Virus record (IMG/VR): IMGVR_UViG_3300046028_004452 | Span: 1-25,331 of that record | DNA from: a virus | Reading direction: 5' to 3' (one strand) | DNA length: 25,331 nt | In this document: one piece after another, positions 19,220 to 25,331 of the stretch | How the letters are laid out: each line of letters starts with the position of its first letter | Position numbering within the stretch: position 1 is the stretch's first letter | Position numbers and translations under genes: made by a program | Notes under the pieces: generated by a model | Database searches by the model: none | Seen by the model: only the letters and a program-made list of their open reading frames with translations | What the model was told of the DNA's origin: nothing

Positions 19220-21688
19220 ATGCCCATAGAACTAATACACGATGGACCGCTCGACCTCGCCACTGGCAGGAACCGGCACGAGAGCAACTGGAAGAACAAA
19301 GTAAGTAGCTGGGGTGCGCTGCTCAAAAAGCTGGCTACTACTCAGCGGACAACGGAGAGCTACGCCGAGTACCTGAACACCAAGAAGCCCCGACAGGACG
19401 AGATAAAAGACGTTGGCGGGTTCGTGGGCGGCTACCTTGCTGGCGGTAAACGTGGCAAGGGTACTGTGAACTACAGGCAGCTTGTAACCCTTGATGTGGA
19501 CTTCGCGCCGCCGGGGATATGGGACGACCTTATGCTGATGTGGGGCTGCGCTGCTGCGGTCTACTCCACACACAAGCACAGCCCGGACAAGCCCCGACTA
19601 CGCCTGCTGATACCGCTTGACAGGCAGGTACTTTGCGACGAGTACTGCGCTATATCACGACGCATAGCGGGCACACTCGGTATAGAGTACTTCGATGATA
19701 CCACCTACCAGCCTGAGCGGCTGATGTACTGGCCTTCTACCTCGAAAGACGGGGAGTACCTGTTCGAGTACCAGGACGGGGAGTGGCTCTCTGCTGACGA
19801 GATGCTTAGCAGCTACCGTGACTGGAAGGATAGCAGCGAGTGGCCGGTAAGCGACCGAGAGGGTACTGTGCTTATGCGGGCCATGAAGAAGGCGGGCGAC
19901 CCGCTGGACAAGCAGGGCGTAGTAGGTGCCTTCTGCCGGACCTTCACCATACACGATGCCATAAGTACCTACCTGTCTGACGTATACACGCCCTGCGACA
20001 TAGAAGGCCGCTACTCCTACGTAGATGGCACTACCTCTGCTGGCCTTATCACCTACGACGACAAATACGCATACTCCCACCACGGCACTGACCCTGTGAG
20101 CATGAGACTGTGCAACGCCTTCGACATTGTGCGTATCCACCTGTTCGGGCTCAAGGACGAGAACGTAAGAGCGGACACACCTGTCAACCGGACGCCTTCA
20201 CACCTTGCCATGGAAGACCTCGCCCGCAAGGACGCAAGGGTGCGCAAGCTGATCGTAAGCGAGAAGATACAGAGCGCACATGACGATTTTGCTGGTATAG
20301 AGGACGAGGATACTGGCAGTCTGGACGATAAGGAGCCGGTAAACGACGACTGGCAGGGCGACCTCGACTGCGACCGTAAGGGCACTATCTACAGCACGAT
20401 TGCTAACATGGTGCTTATACTGGAGAACGACCCGAGGCTGAAGGGCAAGTTTGCACTCAACGAGTTTGACCAGCGCGAGGTGTTGAAAGGCACCGTGCCG
20501 TGGCGCAAGTTCAACCCGAGCAAAACGCATGTAACCGACAAAGATGTGTCGCACCTACGGCACTACTTCGAGAAGTCTTACGGTATATCGTCTGCTCCGA
20601 AGCTGGAGGATGCGTTCAGGGTGATACTCGACAAGAACCAATACCACCCGGTTAAGGACTACCTGAGCGCGCAGGTGTGGGATGGCGAAAAGCGCATAGA
20701 TACGCTGCTTACCGACTACCTCGGTGTGACGGACAGCCCGTACACCCGTGCAATCATTCGCAAGACACTGGCAGCAGCGGTAACACGCATTTTTAACCCC
20801 GGTTGTAAGTTCGACTACGTGCTGACCCTTATAGGCGACCAGGGGCTCAAGAAAAGCACACTTATAGACAAGCTGGGCGTAGACTGGTTCTCGGACAGCT
20901 TTACGACCGTGCAAGGTAAGGAGGCCTACGAGCAACTGCAAGGCGCGTGGATACTCGAGATAGCAGAGCTGTCCGGTATGCGACGTGCTGACGTGGAGAC
21001 GGTGAAACACTTTATAACCAAGCGGAAGGACCGCTACCGTGTGTCCTACGGGCGACGTATAGAGGAGTTCCTGCGGCAGTGCATCTTCGTAGCTACTACC
21101 AACGATAAACGGCCCTTGCGTGACGCTACAGGCGGGCGTAGGTTCTGGCCTGCTGAGGTCCACGCTGTACCACCTGCTATGGATGTAACCGACCTGACAC
21201 CGGACGTAGTAGGGCAGATATGGGCTGAGGCGGTACTGCTGTACAAGAGCCGTGAGCCTCTCTACCTGTCCCCTGAGCTGGAGGCGATAGCTGCACAGGT
21301 GCAGGCTGACCACACCGACATAGACGAGCGTGTAGGCATGATACAGGCCTACCTTGACAAGCTGCTGCCGGAGGACTGGGACGAGCGCGACGTGTTCGCG
21401 CGCAGAGCGTGGCTGCATGGCGACGAGCTACAGGCAGGCGGCACGGTGAAGCGTAACCGGGTGTGTGCGGTAGAGCTGTGTGTGGAGTGCCTGGGCTGGC
21501 GTAAACAAGATGTGGACCGCAGCAGTACCAGAGAGATACACGACATGATGCGTTTCATACCGGGCTGGAAGGCCAGTAAAAGCAAATTACAATTCGGCGA
21601 GTACGGCACACTGAAGGGGTACGTAAGAGAGGATGCCCCTATGACCCGATACACACCTGTCTCTGACTTCGATACAATAATGAATTAA
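19220..21688 (+). CDS. primase-helicase: prim-pol-like N-terminus and virulence-associated E (VapE) ATPase
   Basis: I take the ATG at 19220 (822 aa); ten more upstream codons would need a TTG start. The N-terminal region has a prim-pol-like signature: 'LVTLDVDFAPP' with Asp92 and Asp94, then 'VYSTHKHSPDKPRLRLLIPL' with the conserved His and Arg. The C-terminal half is a VapE/D5-like superfamily 3 helicase: Walker A 'GDQGLKKST' (539-547, Lys545), 'GAWILEIAELSGM' as Walker B, then 'FITKRKDRYRVSYGR' and the sensor 'CIFVATTNDKRPLRDATGGRRFWP'. It would prime and unwind DNA for the PolA enzyme two genes upstream, matching the known phage module order. Confidence 0.85.
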   Translation: MPIELIHDGPLDLATGRNRHESNWKNKVSSWGALLKKLATTQRTTESYAEYLNTKKPRQDEIKDVGGFVGGYLAGGKRGKGTVNYRQLVTLDVDFAPPGIWDDLMLMWGCAAAVYSTHKHSPDKPRLRLLIPLDRQVLCDEYCAISRRIAGTLGIEYFDDTTYQPERLMYWPSTSKDGEYLFEYQDGEWLSADEMLSSYRDWKDSSEWPVSDREGTVLMRAMKKAGDPLDKQGVVGAFCRTFTIHDAISTYLSDVYTPCDIEGRYSYVDGTTSAGLITYDDKYAYSHHGTDPVSMRLCNAFDIVRIHLFGLKDENVRADTPVNRTPSHLAMEDLARKDARVRKLIVSEKIQSAHDDFAGIEDEDTGSLDDKEPVNDDWQGDLDCDRKGTIYSTIANMVLILENDPRLKGKFALNEFDQREVLKGTVPWRKFNPSKTHVTDKDVSHLRHYFEKSYGISSAPKLEDAFRVILDKNQYHPVKDYLSAQVWDGEKRIDTLLTDYLGVTDSPYTRAIIRKTLAAAVTRIFNPGCKFDYVLTLIGDQGLKKSTLIDKLGVDWFSDSFTTVQGKEAYEQLQGAWILEIAELSGMRRADVETVKHFITKRKDRYRVSYGRRIEEFLRQCIFVATTNDKRPLRDATGGRRFWPAEVHAVPPAMDVTDLTPDVVGQIWAEAVLLYKSREPLYLSPELEAIAAQVQADHTDIDERVGMIQAYLDKLLPEDWDERDVFARRAWLHGDELQAGGTVKRNRVCAVELCVECLGWRKQDVDRSSTREIHDMMRFIPGWKASKSKLQFGEYGTLKGYVREDAPMTRYTPVSDFDTIMN

Positions 21689-21698
21689 AAACACAACC

Positions 21699-22073
21699 AT
21701 GACAAAATTCACAACGCAATCAGGAGAATATTTAGCGGTGGGAGTGCCTGATGGGGCTACCGAAGAAATAGACCTGATAGCCGAAAATGAAATTGCATTT
21801 CGTATAAAAAACCCAGATGAAGATAGCCGACCTGATGATTTTATTTCAAAATACATCAGTTTACCCGACGGACACTACACCCTAATCGCCACCACTCCAC
21901 TAACCGAAGAACAGGCGGAAGAGATAGTGTCAAATAACGGCATGGGCTGCTACGATAATTACAGGTTGAAAAAGGACAACAAATACACCTGCACAACCGC
22001 ATTACAATCATTTAATTGTTTACTTCACACCGCAGGAATAAAAGGTCGGGTGGCAATACTGAAGGTATTATGA
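21699..22073 (+). CDS. unknown acidic protein in AT-rich gene cluster (124 aa)
   Basis: A 124-aa protein after an A/C-rich leader ('AAAACACAACC' before ATG). It is mostly strand and turn forming, with 'ISLPDGHYTLIATTPLTEEQAEEIV' and a Cys-containing C-terminal helix ('CTTALQSFNCLLHTAGI'). Small acidic proteins of this shape occur in many Bacteroidota phages and sometimes counter host defences, but nothing here identifies a function. The gene and the four following ones are AT-richer than the helicase before and the nuclease after. It ends in an ATGA overlap with the next gene. Confidence 0.5.
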   Translation: MTKFTTQSGEYLAVGVPDGATEEIDLIAENEIAFRIKNPDEDSRPDDFISKYISLPDGHYTLIATTPLTEEQAEEIVSNNGMGCYDNYRLKKDNKYTCTTALQSFNCLLHTAGIKGRVAILKVL

Positions 22074-22282
22074 ATTACGAAAATGAAGTAAGAAAAGTTT
22101 ACCCGATAAGGTCAGACATAGACTGTTCGTTTTATTGGAACAAATACGGTAAAGAAAACCTTTGGCATGTAGATGTGGTAGACTACGATAAAAAAAGAAT
22201 GGTATGTATAGGCAAAGGATTGTTTAAAGCTGTGGCATGGAAAAACGCTTATGAAAATCTTAAAAAACAAGTTAAGATATGA
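22070..22282 (+). CDS. unknown small protein (70 aa)
   Basis: The start at 22070 overlaps the preceding stop by four bases; the longer frame from 22016 overlaps that gene and is unlikely. The 70-aa protein has 'YGKENLWHVDVVDYDKKRMVCIGKGLFKAVAWKNAYENL', a strand-strand-helix arrangement that could be a small dsRBD- or DUF-like fold, and ends in Lys. It is coupled to the next gene by ATGA. No family recognised. Confidence 0.45.
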   Translation: MNYENEVRKVYPIRSDIDCSFYWNKYGKENLWHVDVVDYDKKRMVCIGKGLFKAVAWKNAYENLKKQVKI

Positions 22283-22488
22283 CACAAACCGAAGCAATCC
22301 GCAAAGAACATCTATTTGAATTGTGGCTTTACAAAAATTATAAGCCTAATCCTAAAAAAGAAGGATGGTATATAGACAAGGTTGCAAGGGGGGCTGAGTC
22401 TACAAAGGAAGGTGCAAAAAACCAGTTCGACATTATATACCCGATAATGGAAGAAAATAACGATTTGCATTTGATAACTGGAAAGTAA
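22279..22488 (+). CDS. unknown small protein (69 aa), possibly shortened at its C-terminus
   Basis: A 69-aa protein coupled upstream by ATGA. 'LFELWLYKNYKPNPKKEGWYIDKVARGAESTKEGAKNQFDIIYPIMEEN' suggests a helical, charged small protein. It stops at TAA 22486, and the same frame continues for another 25 codons to a TGA that overlaps the next start codon as ATGA. All other joints in this gene cluster are such overlaps, so the present stop may be a mutation that truncated a longer protein of about 95 aa. Confidence 0.45.
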   Translation: MTQTEAIRKEHLFELWLYKNYKPNPKKEGWYIDKVARGAESTKEGAKNQFDIIYPIMEENNDLHLITGK

Positions 22489-22566
22489 TTATCATTCTCC
22501 CCCGACATTACTCCGCTACTTATGGCGATGGCAGATGGGGTGGAGATTTTAAAAACTTATAAATGA
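22489..22566 (+). other. in-frame extension after the stop of the 69-aa gene
   Basis: The reading frame of the preceding gene continues open from 22489 to TGA 22564-22566, encoding 25 residues rich in 'SFSPDITPLLMAMADG' and ending 'EILKTYK'. The final ATGA overlaps the ATG of the next gene, as everywhere else in this cluster. It is either a decayed 3' end, a read-through extension, or a tiny separate ORF starting at the ATG of 22522. Confidence 0.35.
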
Positions 22567-22805
22567 ACTACGAAACACAACTAACAGAATTAGCCGAGAA
22601 GATGGCACGGGAACACTTTGGAGCATTTTATACCACCAACCACGTTTACATCGAAATGTGCCGCCCCTTTGCCGCCATAGCCTTAGCGTTTACGGCTGAG
22701 AAGGTGAGAAAGTCACTCATAGACCACAATGAACCAAATGACGATGCAATTGAAGGGTATTTAATAAACAGCGGATTAATACCACATCCTTTGCCGCATA
22801 AATGA
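22563..22805 (+). CDS. unknown small protein (80 aa)
   Basis: An 80-aa, largely helical protein ('TQLTELAEKMAREHFGAFY', 'RPFAAIALAFTAEKVRKSLIDHNEP', 'AIEGYLINSGLIP'). The pattern of helix, Asn-rich turn and a helix ending 'GYLINSGLI' occurs in small phage proteins; I cannot name the family. It is linked to the neighbours by ATGA on both sides. Confidence 0.45.
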   Translation: MNYETQLTELAEKMAREHFGAFYTTNHVYIEMCRPFAAIALAFTAEKVRKSLIDHNEPNDDAIEGYLINSGLIPHPLPHK

Positions 22806-22885
22806 GGGAAACACTTAGTAAAACATTTATGTTGACAGACATAGAGATTGAACAATATTTAAAACAACAGGGATTTATTAACTGA
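22802..22885 (+). CDS. mini-ORF of 27 aa coupled to its neighbour
   Basis: A short frame beginning at the ATG of an ATGA overlap with the preceding gene and ending at TGA 22883-22885, four bases before the next gene's ATG. The predicted peptide is charged and helical ('MLTDIEIEQYLKQQGFIN'). The exact fit into the gap, with the same coupling as the other genes, argues that it is translated, but its size makes this uncertain. The C-terminal 'IEQYLKQQGFIN' resembles the 'IEGYLINSGLI' end of the previous gene, so it might be a duplicate remnant. Confidence 0.35.
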   Translation: MRETLSKTFMLTDIEIEQYLKQQGFIN

Positions 22886-22889
22886 CAAC

Positions 22890-23177
22890 ATGACCGAAAA
22901 ACTGATAGACGATAAGCTTGTAAGAGGGGTGAAGGCTCTGGGCGGTATAGCCTTGAAAATGATATGCCTGTCCTTCACCGGGCTGCCTGACCGCACTGTG
23001 CTGCTACCGGGTGGGCGTGTATGCTTCGCTGAGCTGAAGACAACCGGTAAGAAGCCAAGCCCCCGGCAGGTGACGGTAATCGCCTTCCTGCGTAAACTGG
23101 GGTTTACTGTCTACGTTATAGACGATCAGGCGGGATTAGATAACTTTTTTAACGAAATAAACCGTGCTCAGTCTTAA
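22890..23177 (+). CDS. VRR-NUC domain nuclease
   Basis: A 95-aa stand-alone VRR-NUC (virus-type replication-repair nuclease) protein. Core motifs are 'GLPDRTVLLPGGRVCFAELKTTGKKPSPRQ' type: Asp34, Glu48-x-Lys50 and Gln60, the PD-(D/E)XK catalytic set. Such enzymes are Holliday-junction or flap nucleases used by phages during replication and recombination. The stand-alone small form is the usual one in phage modules with VapE and SNF2 genes, as here. It overlaps the methyltransferase by 14 bases. Confidence 0.8.
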   Translation: MTEKLIDDKLVRGVKALGGIALKMICLSFTGLPDRTVLLPGGRVCFAELKTTGKKPSPRQVTVIAFLRKLGFTVYVIDDQAGLDNFFNEINRAQS

Positions 23178-23910
23178 CGAAATATACAACATGGACTGCC
23201 TCGAAGGCTTGAAACTGCTACCTGATAAGTCGGTAGATATGGTATTGTGTGACCTGCCCTACGGTACTACTCAGTGCAAGTGGGACACCATTATACCATT
23301 TGATAAGCTGTGGGTGCAGTACGAGCGTGTCATTAAAGACAATGGGGCTATTGTACTGACTGCCGCCCAGCCTTTTACCAGTGCTCTTACACTAAGCAAT
23401 TTAACCTTATTCAAGTATTCTCTCGTTTGGCGAAAATCAACGGTTCAGCACTTTGCTCAGGCACCTTACAGGTTTCTAACTATCCACGAGGATATTGTCG
23501 TTTTCAGTAAAGGCGGCACATCTAAAAATGCCAATAACCGGATGGTTTATAACCCTCAAAACTTAATAGACTGTCATAGGGTAGTGAGAGGTAAAGGGCA
23601 CAGCGATCACCGCCCAAGCACGAAAAAACAGAGTGACTACCTACAAACCAAAACCGGATATCCGAAAAGCATACTTGAGTTTAACTCTGACCTCGCTACG
23701 CTACACCCAACTCAGAAGCCCGTCGCCCTGTTTGAATACCTTATAAAGACCTACACGAACCCCGGCAACCTGGTGCTCGATAACTGCATGGGCAGCGGCA
23801 CAACCGCAATAGCATGTATCAACACTGGTAGAAACTTCATAGGTTTTGAACAAGATAAAGATTACTTCAAAATAGCGAGTGATCGCATACTCGATAAAAT
23901 ATTAGGATGA
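23164..23910 (+). CDS. DNA methyltransferase (N6-adenine/N4-cytosine type)
   Basis: A 248-aa protein with GTG start at 23164; the family's standard N-terminus 'LNEIYNMDCLEGLKLLPDKSVD' begins right there, which decides the start. Motif IV is 'DLPYG' (residues 30-34, a DPPY variant), motif X-like 'HPTQKPVALFEYLI' and motif I 'DNCMGSGTTAIAC' (206-218) with 'FIGFE' (motif II). The order IV before I marks a beta-class methyltransferase. No restriction enzyme is adjacent, so it is an orphan modification enzyme that would protect phage DNA against host restriction or take part in regulation. Overlaps VRR-NUC by 14 bases and the next ATG by 4. Confidence 0.85.
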   Translation: MLSLNEIYNMDCLEGLKLLPDKSVDMVLCDLPYGTTQCKWDTIIPFDKLWVQYERVIKDNGAIVLTAAQPFTSALTLSNLTLFKYSLVWRKSTVQHFAQAPYRFLTIHEDIVVFSKGGTSKNANNRMVYNPQNLIDCHRVVRGKGHSDHRPSTKKQSDYLQTKTGYPKSILEFNSDLATLHPTQKPVALFEYLIKTYTNPGNLVLDNCMGSGTTAIACINTGRNFIGFEQDKDYFKIASDRILDKILG

Positions 23911-25331
23911 GAACCAAAGACGACTTACGCCCCTACCAGTGGCACGCTATCGAGCACGCTATCGACAACAAAGTTACCGACACTGCCTCGGCGGGGCTGC
24001 TGCTGGGCATCGGTCTCGGTAAGACTGTGTCAACGCTTACCATCATCGACCATCTGAAGTACCACGACTACGCAATAGACAAAGTGCTTATCGTGGCTCC
24101 TAAGCGTGTAGCTGAGAGCGTGTGGCACACTGAGGCGAAGCTGTGGGAGCATCTTACGCACCTTACGTTCTCCCTGGTGCTCGGTGACGAGCGCAAACGC
24201 AAAGAAGCTCTGAAGGCAAAGGCTGACATCTATGTTATCAACCGGGAAAACGTGGTATGGTTGCAAGGCTTCTACGGTGGTTCCTTCCCGTTCGATATGC
24301 TGGTGATAGACGAGCTGTCCAGCTTCAAAAGCAACCAGTCTGCACGCTTCAAGGCTTTGCGGCTGGTGCTGCCGCTTATCAAACGAGTAATAGGGCTGAC
24401 CGGCACACCCATGCCTAACGGCCTGCTGGACCTGTGGCCGCAGGTGTTCCTGCTGGACCGTGGGCACAGGCTGGGTAAGACGATTAGCAGCTACCGGGAT
24501 AAGTACTTCAAGCCCGGCAAGCGTAACGGCCATGTGGTGTACAGCTATGACCTTATAAGGGATAAGAACGACGAGGTGCTGGGGCCTGACATCAACGAGC
24601 GCGAGATCTACGACAAGATAGGCGACATCTGCATATCTATGAAGGCCGAGGACTATCTGGACCTGCCTAAACGCACTGACCTGCTGGTGGAGATACCTAT
24701 GCCGGCAGACCTGCAGGCGAAGTATAAGGAGTTCGAGAAAACGTCGGTACTGGAGTTCCTGGACGGGTTGCAAGGTGGTGAGATAACGGCCATTAACGCG
24801 CCATCGCTGACTGGCAAGCTGCTGCAATTCGCTAACGGTGCTATTTACACAGGTGAGGGCAAGGGGCTGGACCGGGAGTTCTACGAGGTGCATAACCTGA
24901 AGATAGACGCGCTACGGGACGCACTGGAGGCTGCCAACGGTGACCCGTTGCTGATTATCTACCAGTTCCAGTCTGACGTGGCACGGATCAAGAAACACCT
25001 GAAGGAGTTTGACCCTTACCTTATGGACCCGAAGCATACCCTGCGAGATGTGGAGCGGTGGAACCGTAAGGAAATACCCGCTATGATGCTGCACGCTGCC
25101 AGTGGCGGACATGGTCTTAATATGCAGTTTGGCGGCCACCTTATGTACCACTTCGGGCGGGGCTGGTCCCGTGAGCTGTACGACCAGGTGATCGGCAGGG
25201 TGGACAGATCCGGCCAGGTGTTGCCGGTGTTTAACTGGGCCGCTGTGCTTAAAGGTTCTATGGACGACGAGGTGACAGCTACGCTGGCAGACAAGGGCAG
25301 ACGGCAGGACGGTATGATGTCAGCCGTTAAA
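23907..25331 (+). CDS. SNF2/DEAD-type DNA helicase, 3' end outside window
   Basis: The frame opens at ATG 23907, overlapping the methyltransferase stop (ATGA), and runs open for 475 codons to the last base, so the gene is partial. Helicase motifs visible are motif I 'GIGLGKT' (34-40), motif II 'DELS' (135-138), motif III 'LTGTPMPNG', and motifs V/VI with 'ASGGHGLNMQF' and 'QVIGRVDRSGQ' (427-437). Phage SNF2-type helicases of about 450-480 aa occupy exactly this place after VRR-NUC. Little of the protein should be missing, probably only the last residues. It would remodel or unwind DNA during replication or packaging initiation. Confidence 0.85.
   Translation, partial: MRTKDDLRPYQWHAIEHAIDNKVTDTASAGLLLGIGLGKTVSTLTIIDHLKYHDYAIDKVLIVAPKRVAESVWHTEAKLWEHLTHLTFSLVLGDERKRKEALKAKADIYVINRENVVWLQGFYGGSFPFDMLVIDELSSFKSNQSARFKALRLVLPLIKRVIGLTGTPMPNGLLDLWPQVFLLDRGHRLGKTISSYRDKYFKPGKRNGHVVYSYDLIRDKNDEVLGPDINEREIYDKIGDICISMKAEDYLDLPKRTDLLVEIPMPADLQAKYKEFEKTSVLEFLDGLQGGEITAINAPSLTGKLLQFANGAIYTGEGKGLDREFYEVHNLKIDALRDALEAANGDPLLIIYQFQSDVARIKKHLKEFDPYLMDPKHTLRDVERWNRKEIPAMMLHAASGGHGLNMQFGGHLMYHFGRGWSRELYDQVIGRVDRSGQVLPVFNWAAVLKGSMDDEVTATLADKGRRQDGMMSAVK

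Noticed and set aside
20555-21418. Long minus-strand open frames, for example this one and 24030-24893
   Set aside because: They lie antisense to the VapE and SNF2 genes whose motifs are clear, have skewed composition (His/Val/Leu/Arg-rich) and no recognisable domain; they are shadow frames.
1-25331. CRISPR array or insertion sequence
   Set aside because: No regularly spaced repeats and no transposase or terminal inverted repeats were found; the only recombinase is the phage integrase.

Overview
The window is one continuous stretch of a tailed temperate phage, or a prophage-like genome, of a Bacteroidota host. A Chitinophagaceae-type host is my guess from protein style, not a demonstrated assignment. 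Supporting signs are gene starts preceded by A/C-rich leaders rather than Shine-Dalgarno sequences, signal peptides ending in SAQ/QAQ, a Bacteroidota-style tyrosine integrase, a DUF6046-like tail protein and a Bacteroidota-type gp25-like baseplate protein. Nearly all genes abut or overlap by 1-4 bases (TAATG, ATGA, GTGA), so they form long translationally coupled operons. Both window edges cut through phage genes.

Layout. (1) 1-7510, plus strand: end of a tail gene, a DUF6046-like protein, baseplate hub, gpV-like spike, a terminator and a 336-base gap holding a chain of hairpins that looks like a small RNA, then a gp25-like wedge, a LysM-FN3-LamG protein and signal-peptide-bearing fibre/adhesin genes. 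(2) 7510-9151: lysis cassette with two small membrane proteins, a spanin-like lipoprotein with a C-terminal membrane anchor, and a CHAP endolysin. (3) 9152-11130, minus strand: tyrosine integrase, an attP-like repeat region, and an HTH repressor lacking a peptidase domain. (4) 11232-15755, plus strand: small early regulators, a DUF2800 Fe-S-type nuclease, a DUF2815 ssDNA-binding-like protein and small unknown genes. (5) 15749-25331: family A DNA polymerase interrupted by an intein, a DUF6378-like protein, a primase/VapE helicase, a cluster of AT-richer unknown small genes, a VRR-NUC nuclease, a DNA methyltransferase and an SNF2-type helicase running off the end. The replication module (DUF2800, DUF2815, PolA, VapE, VRR-NUC, SNF2) has the order familiar from many siphophages.

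The most striking observation is the intein at 17528-18433. Its splicing blocks are intact and in frame with the polymerase, but the homing endonuclease lies in the +1 reading frame between them. Its possible ATG overlaps the block-B histidine codon and its stop overlaps the block-F VYDL codons. The polymerase frame stays open through the endonuclease as a basic, non-homologous linker, so one DNA segment is read in two frames. Secondary points are the hairpin-chain RNA candidate at 2976-3110, three 11-bp palindrome-like operator candidates shared by the immunity region and the tail operon, an intact-looking attP that argues for a non-integrated phage form, and exported fibre proteins.
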